A stretch of 64,000 nucleotides of DNA. Source: Thauera sp. GDN1 (lineage in GTDB: Bacteria > Pseudomonadota > Gammaproteobacteria > Burkholderiales > Rhodocyclaceae). Positions within the stretch are counted from its first letter, which is position 1, and each line of letters begins with the position of its first letter. Where the stretch lies: contig NZ_CP097870.1 of the NCBI RefSeq assembly GCF_029223545.1, positions 1,364,001 to 1,428,000 of the forward strand, read 5' to 3'. The position numbers were made by a program, and so were the translations under genes. The notes beneath the pieces were generated by a model. It saw only the letters and a list, made by a program, of their open reading frames with translations. It had not been told where the DNA came from and made no database searches. Below are positions 7,803-16,272 of the stretch, in pieces.

Positions 7803-9557
7803 ATGATCCGCAAGCACATCGCGCGCGCCTTGCGCGCCGAGCAACGCAGCGCACAGCTCGCCGTGCATCGGCCCGCCGGCCAGTCCGAGCCGGCGGGCGC
7901 GCCTGCCGACGTCGTCATCGAATGCGGCTGGGGGCGCCTGTTGCCGGCGCAGACCTGGCGCGACGCCGCGAGCCTGGCTGCGGCGCTGGTGGCCGAGCGC
8001 CCGGGGCAGCGCGACATCGCCTTCTACGTCGAGAAGCCGCACGTGGTCGTGGCTCAAGCGCCGCAGCAGCTCTTCCTCGATCCGTCCGAGGCTTTCCGGC
8101 TCAATCTCGCCACCTACCGGATTCCGTCGCAGCGAGCCGGCCGGCGCGGCTTCACCTTGCGCCGGCTGCGCACGCGCGCCGACGTGGCGGCGATCAACGT
8201 GCTCTACCGCGCCCGCCGCATGGTGCCGGTGGATGCGCCGGCGGTGTGGAAGGCGCGCGCCAGCCGGGTGATCAGCTACGCGCTCGCCGAGGATCGCGCC
8301 AGCGGCGAGGTGATCGGCGTGGCGATGGGGCTGGACCACGTCGAGGCCTTCGCCGACCCGCAGCATGGCGCTAGTCTGTGGGCGCTCGCGGTGGCGCCGC
8401 AGGCGGAGCATCCCGGTGTGGGCGAGGCGCTGGTGCGCTACCTCGCCGAGCATTACCAGGCGCGCGGGCGCGAGTGGATGGACGTGTCGGTGCTGCACGA
8501 CAACGAGCAGGCGATCGCCCTCTACGACAAGCTCGGCTTCCAGCGCATCCCGGCGTTCGCGGTCAAGCGCCGCAACGCGATCAACGAGCCGCTGTTTACC
8601 GGTGGCGGCGAAGCGCTGCAGGATCTCAATGCGTATGCCCGATTGCTCGTGGATGAGGCGATCCGGCGCGGCATCCACGCCGAGGTGATCGATGCCGAGA
8701 ACGGCTACTTCCGCCTGACCCTGGGCGGGCGCAGCATCGTCTGCCGCGAGTCCCTGTCCGAGCTCACCTCCGCTGTGGCGATGAGCCGCTGCCAGGACAA
8801 GCGAGTGACGCTGAGACTGCTCGCCGCGGCCGGTCTCGCGGTGCCGCGTCAGGTCGATGCCGGTGACGACGCGCGCTGGCAGGCGCTGCTCGAGGATTGC
8901 CGTGCGGTGGTGGTCAAGCCGGTGGAGGGCGAGCAGGGCAAGGGCATCAGCGTCGACCTGCGCAGCGCCGAAGAGGTGCGCGTGGCCATCGAACGCGCGC
9001 GTCGGTTCTGCGACCGCGTGGTCGTCGAGCAGTTCTGCGCCGGCGAGGACCTGCGCATCGTCGTCATCGACCATCAGGTGGTGGCCGCAGCCGTGCGTCG
9101 GCCACCGATCGTGGTCGGGGACGGGCGCAGCACGGTGCGCGAACTCATCGAGCGCCAGAGCCGGCGGCGCGCCGCTGCCACCGGGGGTGAGTCGCGCATC
9201 CCGGTCGATGCCGAGGCCGAGCGCTGCATCGCCGCGCAAGGCTTCGCTCTCGACGCCGTGCTGCCGCCCGAGCGGCGCCTGCAGGTGCGCAAGACCGCCA
9301 ACCTGCACACCGGCGGCACGATCCACGACCTTACCGCCGCACTGCATCCGGTACTGCGCGAGGCCGCCGAAAAGGCCGCGCGCGCACTCGACATCCCGGT
9401 CACCGGGCTGGATTTCCTGGTGCCGGCGGTCGATGGGCACGAGTACGTGATCATCGAGGCCAACGAGCGCCCCGGCCTCGCCAACCACGAGCCCCAGCCC
9501 ACTGCCGAGCGCTTCATCGACCTGCTGTTCCCGCGCTCGCGTGCGAGTGCGGCCTGA
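7803..9557 (+). CDS. ngg: N-acetylglutaminylglutamine synthetase (GNAT + ATP-grasp fusion)
   Basis: A 584-residue two-domain enzyme. A GNAT acetyltransferase domain occupies roughly residues 110-260, including the acetyl-CoA loop region (LAVAPQAEHPGVGEALVRYL) and YDKLGFQRI. An ATP-grasp ligase domain fills the C-terminal half, with VVVKPVEGEQGKGISVDL, a VVEQFCAGEDLRIVVID segment and the metal-binding IIEANERPGLANHE. This architecture is the one known for NAGGN synthesis: acetylation of glutamine and ligation to a second glutamine, giving the dipeptide that the upstream amidotransferase amidates. The ATG at 7803 follows GAGGA. The first 100 residues are family-specific and lack a recognised fold. 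Confidence 0.92.
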   Translation: MIRKHIARALRAEQRSAQLAVHRPAGQSEPAGAPADVVIECGWGRLLPAQTWRDAASLAAALVAERPGQRDIAFYVEKPHVVVAQAPQQLFLDPSEAFRLNLATYRIPSQRAGRRGFTLRRLRTRADVAAINVLYRARRMVPVDAPAVWKARASRVISYALAEDRASGEVIGVAMGLDHVEAFADPQHGASLWALAVAPQAEHPGVGEALVRYLAEHYQARGREWMDVSVLHDNEQAIALYDKLGFQRIPAFAVKRRNAINEPLFTGGGEALQDLNAYARLLVDEAIRRGIHAEVIDAENGYFRLTLGGRSIVCRESLSELTSAVAMSRCQDKRVTLRLLAAAGLAVPRQVDAGDDARWQALLEDCRAVVVKPVEGEQGKGISVDLRSAEEVRVAIERARRFCDRVVVEQFCAGEDLRIVVIDHQVVAAAVRRPPIVVGDGRSTVRELIERQSRRRAAATGGESRIPVDAEAERCIAAQGFALDAVLPPERRLQVRKTANLHTGGTIHDLTAALHPVLREAAEKAARALDIPVTGLDFLVPAVDGHEYVIIEANERPGLANHEPQPTAERFIDLLFPRSRASAA

Positions 9558-9599
9558 GCGGGGCGGCGCCAATCCAGTGAGACGAGAGGAGTGCGCGAC

Positions 9600-10811
9600 A
9601 TGAACGATCCGACCCCGGCTGGGACCCTGCCCCCGATCGACTACGCCTATCTCGAGGAAACGATGCTGCAGCTGCTCGCGATTCCCAGCCCGGTGGGTCT
9701 GACCGACGCCGCCGTGCGCTATACCGCGGGACGCTTCGAGGCGCTCGGGATCCCCTACGAGATCACCCGCCGTGGCGCCATCCGCGCCACGCTGAAGGGC
9801 CAGGCCGCGCAGCCCGCGCGTGCGGTGGTCGCCCATCTCGACACCTTGGGGGCGATGGTGAAGTCGCTCAAGTCCAACGGCCGCCTGGAGATCGTACCGA
9901 TCGGGCACTGGTCGGCGCGCTTCGCCGAGGGGGGACGGCTCACCATCTTCACCGATCACGGCCAGGTGCGCGGCACCTGCCTGCCGCTGAAGACCTCGGG
10001 CCACGCCTTCGGCGGCGAGATCGACAGCCAGCCGGTGGGCTGGGAGCATGTCGAGGTGAGGGTCGATCTGCCGGTGGCCGATCGCGCCGGGCTGGAGGCA
10101 GCCGGACTCGAGGTCGGCGACTGGATCGCCTTCGATCCCCAGCCCGAGATCCAGCCCGACGGTTACATCAACTCCCGCTACCTCGACGACAAGGCCGCGG
10201 TGGCCGCCCTGCTCACGGCCTGCAAGGCGGTGCGCGACCATGGGCTTAGGCTGCCGGTCGATGTGCATCCGCTGCTCACCATCACCGAGGAGATCGGCTC
10301 CGGTGCCTCGGCGGCGCTGCATGGCGAAATCGCCGAGATGGTGAGCCTGGACATCTCGATCGCGGCGCCCGGACAGAACACCTCGGAGCACGCCGCGACG
10401 ATCTGCATGCAGGACATGTCCGGCCCGTTCGACTACCACCTCACCCACAAGCTGATCGCGCTCGCGAAGACACATGACATCGCCCATCGGCGCGACATCT
10501 TCCGCTACTACCGTTCGGATTCGGCGGCTGCGGTCGAGGCGGGCAACGACATCCGCACCGCGCTGATCGGTTTCGGCGCCGATGCTTCGCACGCGCAGGA
10601 GCGCACCCATCGCGACGCGCTCGAAGCGCTCACCCGACTCGTGGTCGCCTACATGGCCAGCGAGCCGGTGGCGCGCCGCGATTGTCGCTCCATGGGCTCG
10701 CTCGATGGTTTCACCGCGCAGCTGTGTCCGGGCGACATGACTGTCCCGAGCACGCCACTGCCAGTGCCGGAGACCTTCCTCGCCGATCCCGCGCCGCCGG
10801 CACCCGAGTAG
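9600..10811 (+). CDS. M42-family peptidase of the NAGGN osmolyte operon
   Basis: A 403-residue metallopeptidase of the M42/M18-like glutamyl aminopeptidase group. Visible are VVAHLDTLGAMV (first metal ligand region), YINSRYLDDKAAVAALL (bridging Asp), ITEEIGSGAS (catalytic Glu and metal Glu) and a late His in ASHAQERTHRDAL. The third gene of known NAGGN clusters encodes exactly this type of hydrolase; its proposed job is turnover of the osmolyte, but this is not proven. ATG 9600 is preferred over GTG 9591 because the GAGAGGAG ribosome site sits about ten bases before the ATG and immediately abuts the GTG. Confidence 0.9.
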   Translation: MNDPTPAGTLPPIDYAYLEETMLQLLAIPSPVGLTDAAVRYTAGRFEALGIPYEITRRGAIRATLKGQAAQPARAVVAHLDTLGAMVKSLKSNGRLEIVPIGHWSARFAEGGRLTIFTDHGQVRGTCLPLKTSGHAFGGEIDSQPVGWEHVEVRVDLPVADRAGLEAAGLEVGDWIAFDPQPEIQPDGYINSRYLDDKAAVAALLTACKAVRDHGLRLPVDVHPLLTITEEIGSGASAALHGEIAEMVSLDISIAAPGQNTSEHAATICMQDMSGPFDYHLTHKLIALAKTHDIAHRRDIFRYYRSDSAAAVEAGNDIRTALIGFGADASHAQERTHRDALEALTRLVVAYMASEPVARRDCRSMGSLDGFTAQLCPGDMTVPSTPLPVPETFLADPAPPAPE

Positions 10812-10998
10812 GGGCCGCCGGCGTCGCGCGCGCAGGGGGCACGTGGCGGTGCACAAGCGACTGTATAGGTTGTATCTTATATAGGACTTTCGTTCGGCGA
10901 CCTTGACCGTCGCTCCGATCGAACGCATTCTTCACAGGTTTCGCGTGCGCCCGGCGAACGCGAGCCACCGACATAATTCAATCCTGAGAGTCCGACAC

Positions 10999-13182
10999 AT
11001 GACCGAACGAGTGAGCTGCCAGCGCCTGCAGGTGGCGGCCAACCTGAAGCGTTTCATCGAAGAAGAAGCCCTGCCGGGCAGCGGCGTGGACGCTGCTGCG
11101 TTCTGGTCGGGCTTCGATGCCCTGGTCCATGATCTCGCCCCGAAGAACGCCGCGCTGCTGGCCGAGCGCGATCGCATCCAGGCCGAGCTCGACGCCTGGC
11201 ACCGCGCCCACCCCGGTCCGGTCGCCGACATGGCCGCCTACAAGGCCTTCCTCGCCGCGATCGGCTACCTGCTGCCGGTGCCCGCGGACGCCAAGGCCAC
11301 CACCACCGACGTCGACGACGAACTGGCGGTGCAGGCCGGCCCGCAGCTGGTGGTGCCGGTGATGAACGCGCGCTATGCGCTCAACGCCGCCAACGCGCGC
11401 TGGGGTTCGCTCTACGACGCGCTCTACGGCACCGACGCCATCGCCCAGAAGGACGGCGCCGAGCTCACCAAGGGCTACAACCCGGTGCGCGGCGCGCGCG
11501 TCATCGCCTTCGGCCGCCAGGTGCTCGACCAGGCCGCGCCGCTGGCCGGCGCCTCGCACGCGGACGCGGTCGCCTACGCGGTCGCCGCCGGCAAGCTGGT
11601 GGTCACCCTCAAGAGCGGCGCCACCACCGGCCTGCAGCAGGCGGAGAAGTTCGTCGGCTTCCAGGGCGAGGCTGCCGCGCCCTCGGCGGTGCTGCTCAAG
11701 AACAACGGCCTGCACATCGAGGTGCAGATCGACCGCAACGGCGCCATCGGCAAGACCGACGCCGCCGGCGTGAACGACCTGCTGATGGAAGCGGCGCTGT
11801 CCACGATCATGGACTGCGAGGACTCGATCGCCGCGGTCGATGCCGACGACAAGGTCGTGGTGTACCGCAACTGGCTGGGCCTGATGGACGGCTCGCTGGA
11901 GGACAGCTTCGAGAAGGGCGGCCGGATGATGACCCGCCGCCTGAATCCCGACCGCGCCTACACCGGCGCCGACGGCCAGCCGCTGACCCTGCACGGGCGT
12001 TCGCTGCTGTTCGTGCGCAACGTCGGCCACCTGATGACCAACCCCGCCATCCTGTGGGGCGAGGGCCGGGAGATCCCCGAGGGCATCATGGACGCGGTGG
12101 TGACCACGCTGGTCGCCAAGCGCGACCTCGCGCGCCGCGGCAACTCGCGCAAGGGCTCGATCTACATCGTCAAGCCCAAGATGCACGGCCCGGCCGAGGT
12201 GGCCTTCGCCGACGAGCTCTTCACCCGTGTCGAAGCGCTGCTCGGCCTGCCCGCGCACACCGTCAAGCTCGGCATCATGGACGAGGAGCGCCGCACCAGC
12301 GTGAACCTGCGCGCCTGCATCGCCGCCGCGCCGGCGCGCGTGGCCTTCATCAACACCGGCTTCCTCGACCGCACCGGCGACGAGATGCACACCGCGATGG
12401 AAGCCGGCCCGATGATGCGCAAGGGCGACATCAAGAACAGCAAGTGGATCGCCGCCTACGAGCGCCGCAACGTGCTGATCGGCCTGGCCGCCGGCCTGCG
12501 CGGCCGCGCGCAGATCGGCAAGGGCATGTGGGCGATGCCCGACCTGATGGCGGCGATGCTCGAGCAGAAGATCGTGCACCCGAAGGCCGGCGCCAACACC
12601 GCCTGGGTGCCGTCGCCGACCGCGGCCACGCTGCACGCGCTGCACTACCACCAGGTCAATGTGGCCGCGGTGCAGCAGGAGATCGAGAAGCTCGACCTCA
12701 ACGCCGCGTCCGAGGCGCTGCTCGACGATCTGCTGACCATCCCGGTGGTGGCCAAGGCCGACTGGAGCGCGACCGAGCGCCAGCAGGAACTCGACAACAA
12801 CTGCCAGGGCATCCTCGGCTACGTGGTGCGCTGGGTCGAGCAGGGCGTGGGCTGCTCGAAGGTGCCCGACATCAACGACATCGGCCTGATGGAAGACCGC
12901 GCGACGCTGCGCATCTCGAGCCAGCACATCGCCAACTGGCTGCGCCACGGCGTGGTCACCGCCGAGCAGGTCGAGGCGACGCTGCAGCGCATGGCCGCGG
13001 TGGTCGACGGGCAGAACGCGGGCGATGCGCTGTACCGCCCGATGGCGCCCGACTTCGACGACTCGGTGGCGTACCAGGCCGCGCGCGCGCTGATCTTCGA
13101 GGGCTGCGCACAGCCCAGCGGCTACACCGAGCCCCTGCTGCACCGCTATCGCCAGCAGTTCAAGGCGAAGGTCGGCGGCTGA
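10999..13182 (+). CDS. glcB: Malate synthase G
   Basis: A 727-residue protein, the usual length for the G isoform (about 720-730). Characteristic stretches are [86 protein letters not shown] and the [23 protein letters not shown]-terminal catalytic region. It condenses glyoxylate with acetyl-CoA to malate in the glyoxylate shunt, needed for growth on acetate and fatty acids. ATG 10999 starts the conserved N-terminus. It appears monocistronic, with an AT-rich patch 115-140 bp upstream and a bidirectional terminator downstream. Codon use is strongly GC-biased, suggesting high expression. Confidence 0.97.
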   Translation: MTERVSCQRLQVAANLKRFIEEEALPGSGVDAAAFWSGFDALVHDLAPKNAALLAERDRIQAELDAWHRAHPGPVADMAAYKAFLAAIGYLLPVPADAKATTTDVDDELAVQAGPQLVVPVMNARYALNAANARWGSLYDALYGTDAIAQKDGAELTKGYNPVRGARVIAFGRQVLDQAAPLAGASHADAVAYAVAAGKLVVTLKSGATTGLQQAEKFVGFQGEAAAPSAVLLKNNGLHIEVQIDRNGAIGKTDAAGVNDLLMEAALSTIMDCEDSIAAVDADDKVVVYRNWLGLMDGSLEDSFEKGGRMMTRRLNPDRAYTGADGQPLTLHGRSLLFVRNVGHLMTNPAILWGEGREIPEGIMDAVVTTLVAKRDLARRGNSRKGSIYIVKPKMHGPAEVAFADELFTRVEALLGLPAHTVKLGIMDEERRTSVNLRACIAAAPARVAFINTGFLDRTGDEMHTAMEAGPMMRKGDIKNSKWIAAYERRNVLIGLAAGLRGRAQIGKGMWAMPDLMAAMLEQKIVHPKAGANTAWVPSPTAATLHALHYHQVNVAAVQQEIEKLDLNAASEALLDDLLTIPVVAKADWSATERQQELDNNCQGILGYVVRWVEQGVGCSKVPDINDIGLMEDRATLRISSQHIANWLRHGVVTAEQVEATLQRMAAVVDGQNAGDALYRPMAPDFDDSVAYQAARALIFEGCAQPSGYTEPLLHRYRQQFKAKVGG

Positions 13183-13191
13183 GCCACCGAC

Positions 13192-13225
13192 ATCACGGCT
13201 GCGGGTTCGAGTCCGCGGCCGTGAT
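13192..13225 (+). other. Strong hairpin with a tRNA T-arm-like loop
   Basis: ATCACGGC ... GCCGTGAT forms a stem of 13-15 bp (two or three wobbles) closed by a loop containing GGTTCGAGTCC, the T-arm consensus. The remaining tRNA arms are absent, so it is not a tRNA gene. It lies 9 nt after the glcB stop and before the terminator hairpin. It could protect the glcB mRNA 3' end or be a relic of a tRNA 3' segment. Confidence 0.5.
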
Positions 13226-13235
13226 CGCCGGCACA

Positions 13236-13269
13236 AACAAGAAAGGCGCCCGCGGGCGCCTTTCTTGTT
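13236..13269. terminator. Bidirectional terminator between glcB and bamD
   Basis: A 16-bp perfect inverted repeat (AACAAGAAAGGCGCCC / GGGCGCCTTTCTTGTT) with a 2-nt loop. A-rich and T-rich flanks on both sides suit termination of glcB (plus) and bamD (minus), which converge here. Confidence 0.85.
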
Positions 13270-13300
13270 GCCGCTCAGTGCGGCAGCTCGCGGGACCAGC

Positions 13301-14110
13301 TCACCAGAGCTGCCACCACGGCCTGTCGTCCTGCGGCCCGCCGCGGAAATAGACGCTGTCGGGGAAGTTGGTGCGCATCACGCGCTCGGCGTCGTCGCGC
13401 AACTGGGTCAGGCCCATCGCGTCGTAGCTCTTGACCAGCAGGAAAAGGGCTTCCTCGGTCGCCGGCGCCTGCGGGAAGTTGGTGACCGCGGTCTGGGCGC
13501 GATTGACCGCGGCCACATAGGCGCCGCGGTTGTAGTAATAGCGCGCCACGTGCACTTCATGCGAGGCGAGCGAGTTCACCAGGTACTGCATGCGCGCGCG
13601 CGAGTCGTCGGCGTAGCGGCTTTCCGGGAAGCGTTCGACGAGTTCGCGGAAGCTGTCGAAGGCCTCGCGCGCACCCTTGGGGTCGCGTTCCGACAGGTCC
13701 TGGCGAGACAGACCGGCGAGCAGTCCGAGGTCCTCGTTGAAGTTGACCAGGCCCTTCAGGTAGTAGGCGTAATCCACGTTCTGGTGGTTCGGATGGAGCT
13801 TGATGAAGCGGTCCGCCGCCGCCAGCGCCAGCGCCTGTTCGCCCTGCTTGTAGTAGGCATAGGCAACCTCGAGCTGGGCCTGCTGGGCAAAACGCCCGTA
13901 TGGGTAGCGCGCCTCGAGTTTCTCGAAGAGCTGGATCGCACGGTCATAGCCGCCTTCGGACATCGAGGCCTTGGCTTCGGAATAGAGCGTCTGGGCATTC
14001 CAGCCCGCCGTCTCGTCGACCTGCTCGGGGAGCAGGCCGCAGCCGCCGAGCAGCAGGGCACCAATGAGGGCGGCTTTTGCCGTTAAACTTCCGGGGGTGA
14101 ACCTGGCCAT
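13301..14110 (-). CDS. bamD: Outer-membrane assembly lipoprotein BamD
   Basis: A 269-residue lipoprotein. The N-terminal signal peptide ends in a lipobox (LLLGGC), so the mature protein starts at that Cys and is anchored in the outer membrane. TPR-like helical repeats follow (LYSEAKASMSEGGYDRAIQLFEKLEARYPYGRFAQQAQLEVAYAYYK pattern), ending with the family C-terminus WWQLW. BamD is an essential part of the BAM complex that inserts beta-barrel proteins. ATG 14110 is preferred to GTG 14119. The gene diverges from rluD with only 13 nt between start codons, an arrangement common in proteobacteria. Confidence 0.96.
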   Translation of the reverse strand: MARFTPGSLTAKAALIGALLLGGCGLLPEQVDETAGWNAQTLYSEAKASMSEGGYDRAIQLFEKLEARYPYGRFAQQAQLEVAYAYYKQGEQALALAAADRFIKLHPNHQNVDYAYYLKGLVNFNEDLGLLAGLSRQDLSERDPKGAREAFDSFRELVERFPESRYADDSRARMQYLVNSLASHEVHVARYYYNRGAYVAAVNRAQTAVTNFPQAPATEEALFLLVKSYDAMGLTQLRDDAERVMRTNFPDSVYFRGGPQDDRPWWQLW

Positions 14111-14123
14111 CGAAGACACTCGC

Positions 14124-15107
14124 GTGAATGAACGCGCCGATTATATCCCAGCCGCCCTGCCTGCCGACGACGCCGACTCGTGCGATGCGGTGACGATTCC
14201 GGCCGAGCTGGGCGGCCTGCGCCTCGATCAGGCGCTGGCCAGGCTGTTTCCGGAACACTCGCGCAGCAGGCTGCAGGGCTGGCTTCGTGACGGCTACATC
14301 CGTGTCGACGGCGCCTCTCCCGATGCGCGGCGCAAGGTGTGTGGCGGCGAGGTGGTCGAGATCGACGCACCGCCGCCCCCCGAGCTCGCCGCCGAGCTGC
14401 CCGAGGACATCCCCCTCGCACCCGTGTATGAGGACGAGCATATCCTCGTCATCGACAAGCCGGTCGGACTGGTGGTGCATCCGGGCAGCGGCAACTGGAG
14501 CGGCACCCTGCTCAACGCGCTGCTGCATCACGACCCCGCGCTCGCCGCTGTGCCGCGCGCCGGCATCGTACACCGGCTCGACAAGGACACCAGCGGCTTG
14601 ATGGTGGTGGCGAAGACGCTGGCGGCGCAGACCGAGCTCGTCCGCCAGTTGCAGGCGCGCAGCGTGAAGCGCCACTACTGGGCCCTGGTGCAGGGCCAGC
14701 TTGGCAGTGGCGGTACCGTGGATGCGCCGATCGGCCGTCATCCGACGCAGCGCACCCGGATGGCGGTCGTCGGCAACGGCCGCCCGGCGATAACGCACTA
14801 CCTAGTGGTCGCGCGCTTCGCTCGCTGCACGTTGGTCGAGTGCCGGCTGGAGACCGGCCGCACCCACCAGATCCGCGTGCATATGGCGCATATCGGTCAT
14901 CCGCTGGTAGGCGATCCGGTCTACGGCCAGCGGCGCACGGGCGACGCCGTGCTCGACCGCTTCCCGCGCCAGGCGCTGCATGCCTTCCGTCTCGGCCTGG
15001 TCCACCCGCACTCCGGCGCCGCCATGGAGTGGAGCGTGCCGATGGCCGCGGACTTCGCGGTGCTGGTCGATGCGCTGCGCGGCCGGAGCTCGGGGGGAAA
15101 GGAATGA
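14124..15107 (+). CDS. rluD: 23S rRNA pseudouridine synthase RluD
   Basis: A 327-residue protein (E. coli RluD: 326). An N-terminal S4 RNA-binding domain (RLDQALARLFPEHSRSRLQGWLRDG) is followed by the RluA-type catalytic domain with the active-site Asp in GIVHRLDKDTSGLMVVAKT and the ETGRTHQIRVHMAHIGHPLVGD motif. It makes the helix-69 pseudouridines of 23S rRNA. The GTG at 14124 keeps it clear of bamD; an alternative GTG at 14097 would overlap the bamD start. The stop overlaps the next gene's start (ATGA), so pgeF is translationally coupled. Confidence 0.94.
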   Translation: MNERADYIPAALPADDADSCDAVTIPAELGGLRLDQALARLFPEHSRSRLQGWLRDGYIRVDGASPDARRKVCGGEVVEIDAPPPPELAAELPEDIPLAPVYEDEHILVIDKPVGLVVHPGSGNWSGTLLNALLHHDPALAAVPRAGIVHRLDKDTSGLMVVAKTLAAQTELVRQLQARSVKRHYWALVQGQLGSGGTVDAPIGRHPTQRTRMAVVGNGRPAITHYLVVARFARCTLVECRLETGRTHQIRVHMAHIGHPLVGDPVYGQRRTGDAVLDRFPRQALHAFRLGLVHPHSGAAMEWSVPMAADFAVLVDALRGRSSGGKE

Positions 15108-15880
15108 AACGGGGCGGCATGGTGGATGCATCTTTGGAGGAGATCGCCCCGGGCGTTCTGCGCCCCGACTGGGATCTGCCTCCCGGTGTCGGCGCCCTGC
15201 TGACCACGCGCGCTGGTGGCGGGAGCGCCGGGCCATACGCGGGCTTCAATCTCGGCGCCCACGTGGGCGACGATCCGGCAGCAGTGGCCGCCAACCGCGA
15301 ACGCCTGCGCTCGTTCCTGCCCGCCGATCCGCTGTGGCTGAACCAGGTCCACGGTGCCGCGGTGGCCCATGCCGACGCATGCACGGGCGTGCCCGAGGCC
15401 GATGCCGTGCTCGCGCGCACCGGCGCGCGGGTGTGTGCAGTATTGACCGCCGATTGCCTGCCGGTGCTGTTCTGCGACGACGAGGCGTCGGTGGTCGCCG
15501 CCGCCCATGCCGGCTGGCGTGGCCTGGCCGCCGGCGTGCTGGAAAACACGGTCCGGCGGATGGGGGTGCCGCCGCACCGCCTGCGTGCCTGGCTCGGACC
15601 GGCGATCGGACCGACGGCCTTCGAGGTCGGGGACGAAGTGCGGGCAGCCTTCGTGGCCGCCGACCCGGCCGCTGCGGCGGCCTTCGTCGCCCGCGACGTG
15701 CCGGGAAAATGGCTCGCGGATCTGTTCGCGCTCGCCCGCCTGCGCCTGCGCGCGGCCGGCCTCGTCCGCATCGCGGGCGGCGGGGTGTGCACGGTGTCTG
15801 CGCCGGAGCGTTTCTATTCCTACCGGCGCGACGGCGTCACCGGCCGCTTCGCGTCCCTGGTCTGGCTGCGTGGGCGTTGA
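15104..15880 (+). CDS. pgeF: Purine nucleoside phosphorylase/laccase-domain protein YfiH (PgeF)
   Basis: A 258-residue DUF152/YfiH protein. It has the metal-ligand motifs LNQVHGAAVAHAD, TADCLPVLFCDD and AAHAGWRGLAAGVLENTV, which supply the His/Cys/His zinc or copper site. Family members have been described as multi-copper polyphenol oxidases, as purine nucleoside phosphorylases and, in E. coli, as a factor (PgeF) that removes mis-incorporated residues from peptidoglycan precursors. The start ATG overlaps the rluD stop, with GGGGGGAAAGGA as ribosome site. The rluD-pgeF pair is widespread. Confidence 0.9.
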   Translation: MKRGGMVDASLEEIAPGVLRPDWDLPPGVGALLTTRAGGGSAGPYAGFNLGAHVGDDPAAVAANRERLRSFLPADPLWLNQVHGAAVAHADACTGVPEADAVLARTGARVCAVLTADCLPVLFCDDEASVVAAAHAGWRGLAAGVLENTVRRMGVPPHRLRAWLGPAIGPTAFEVGDEVRAAFVAADPAAAAAFVARDVPGKWLADLFALARLRLRAAGLVRIAGGGVCTVSAPERFYSYRRDGVTGRFASLVWLRGR

Positions 15881-15947
15881 TCGAACGTCCGAATCCGGTC
15901 ACCGCTGGTGGAGCACTCGCACTGCATGAGCGCCGGAGGCGCCGTGC

Positions 15948-16163
15948 CTATTGATCGGCGTGCGTTTCGGCTCTATCGTTGCATTCGCGTGCTTCCCTTT
16001 CCATGCGCCGACGCCGGCGTGCCGGGGTGCCGAACAACCACAGGAAAAGCGCCAGGGGCGCGAGGCCCCAGAAGACGAAGGTCAGCACCGCGGCGACGAT
16101 CGTGTCTTCCGCAGCGGCAATCAGGATGACGACGTAGAGCCAGGCAATCGGGATCAGGTACAT
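15948..16163 (-). CDS. Small two-helix membrane protein, function unknown
   Basis: A 71-residue protein with two hydrophobic helices (about 2-18 and 21-45) followed by a very basic segment (ARRRRRMEREAREC) and a charged tail. This is the topology of a small inner-membrane protein with a cytosolic C-terminus. I do not recognise a named family. There is no Shine-Dalgarno before the ATG; instead a -10-like TAGAAT ends 6 bases before it, which would place the transcript start at the ATG. It is divergent from phaC. Confidence 0.6.
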   Translation of the reverse strand: MYLIPIAWLYVVILIAAAEDTIVAAVLTFVFWGLAPLALFLWLFGTPARRRRRMEREARECNDRAETHADQ

Positions 16164-16272
16164 GCACCGATTCTAGCGCGTGATCGCTCGGGCGGTCGCC
16201 TGCGCCACAACACCAACAAACGTGCGGTTTCGGCCGCCGGAAATCACCAAGAGAAAGGCTCAGGAGGTTTGG

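Noticed and set aside
6015..10928. A very long open frame (about 1,640 codons) on the minus strand across the NAGGN operon
   Set aside because: It is the antisense shadow of three well-supported plus-strand genes in GC-rich DNA; the translation is rich in Arg, His, Gln, Leu and Val without any family motif.
13192..13225. A tRNA gene near 13200 because of its T-arm-like sequence
   Set aside because: No anticodon arm, D-arm or acceptor stem can be formed around it.
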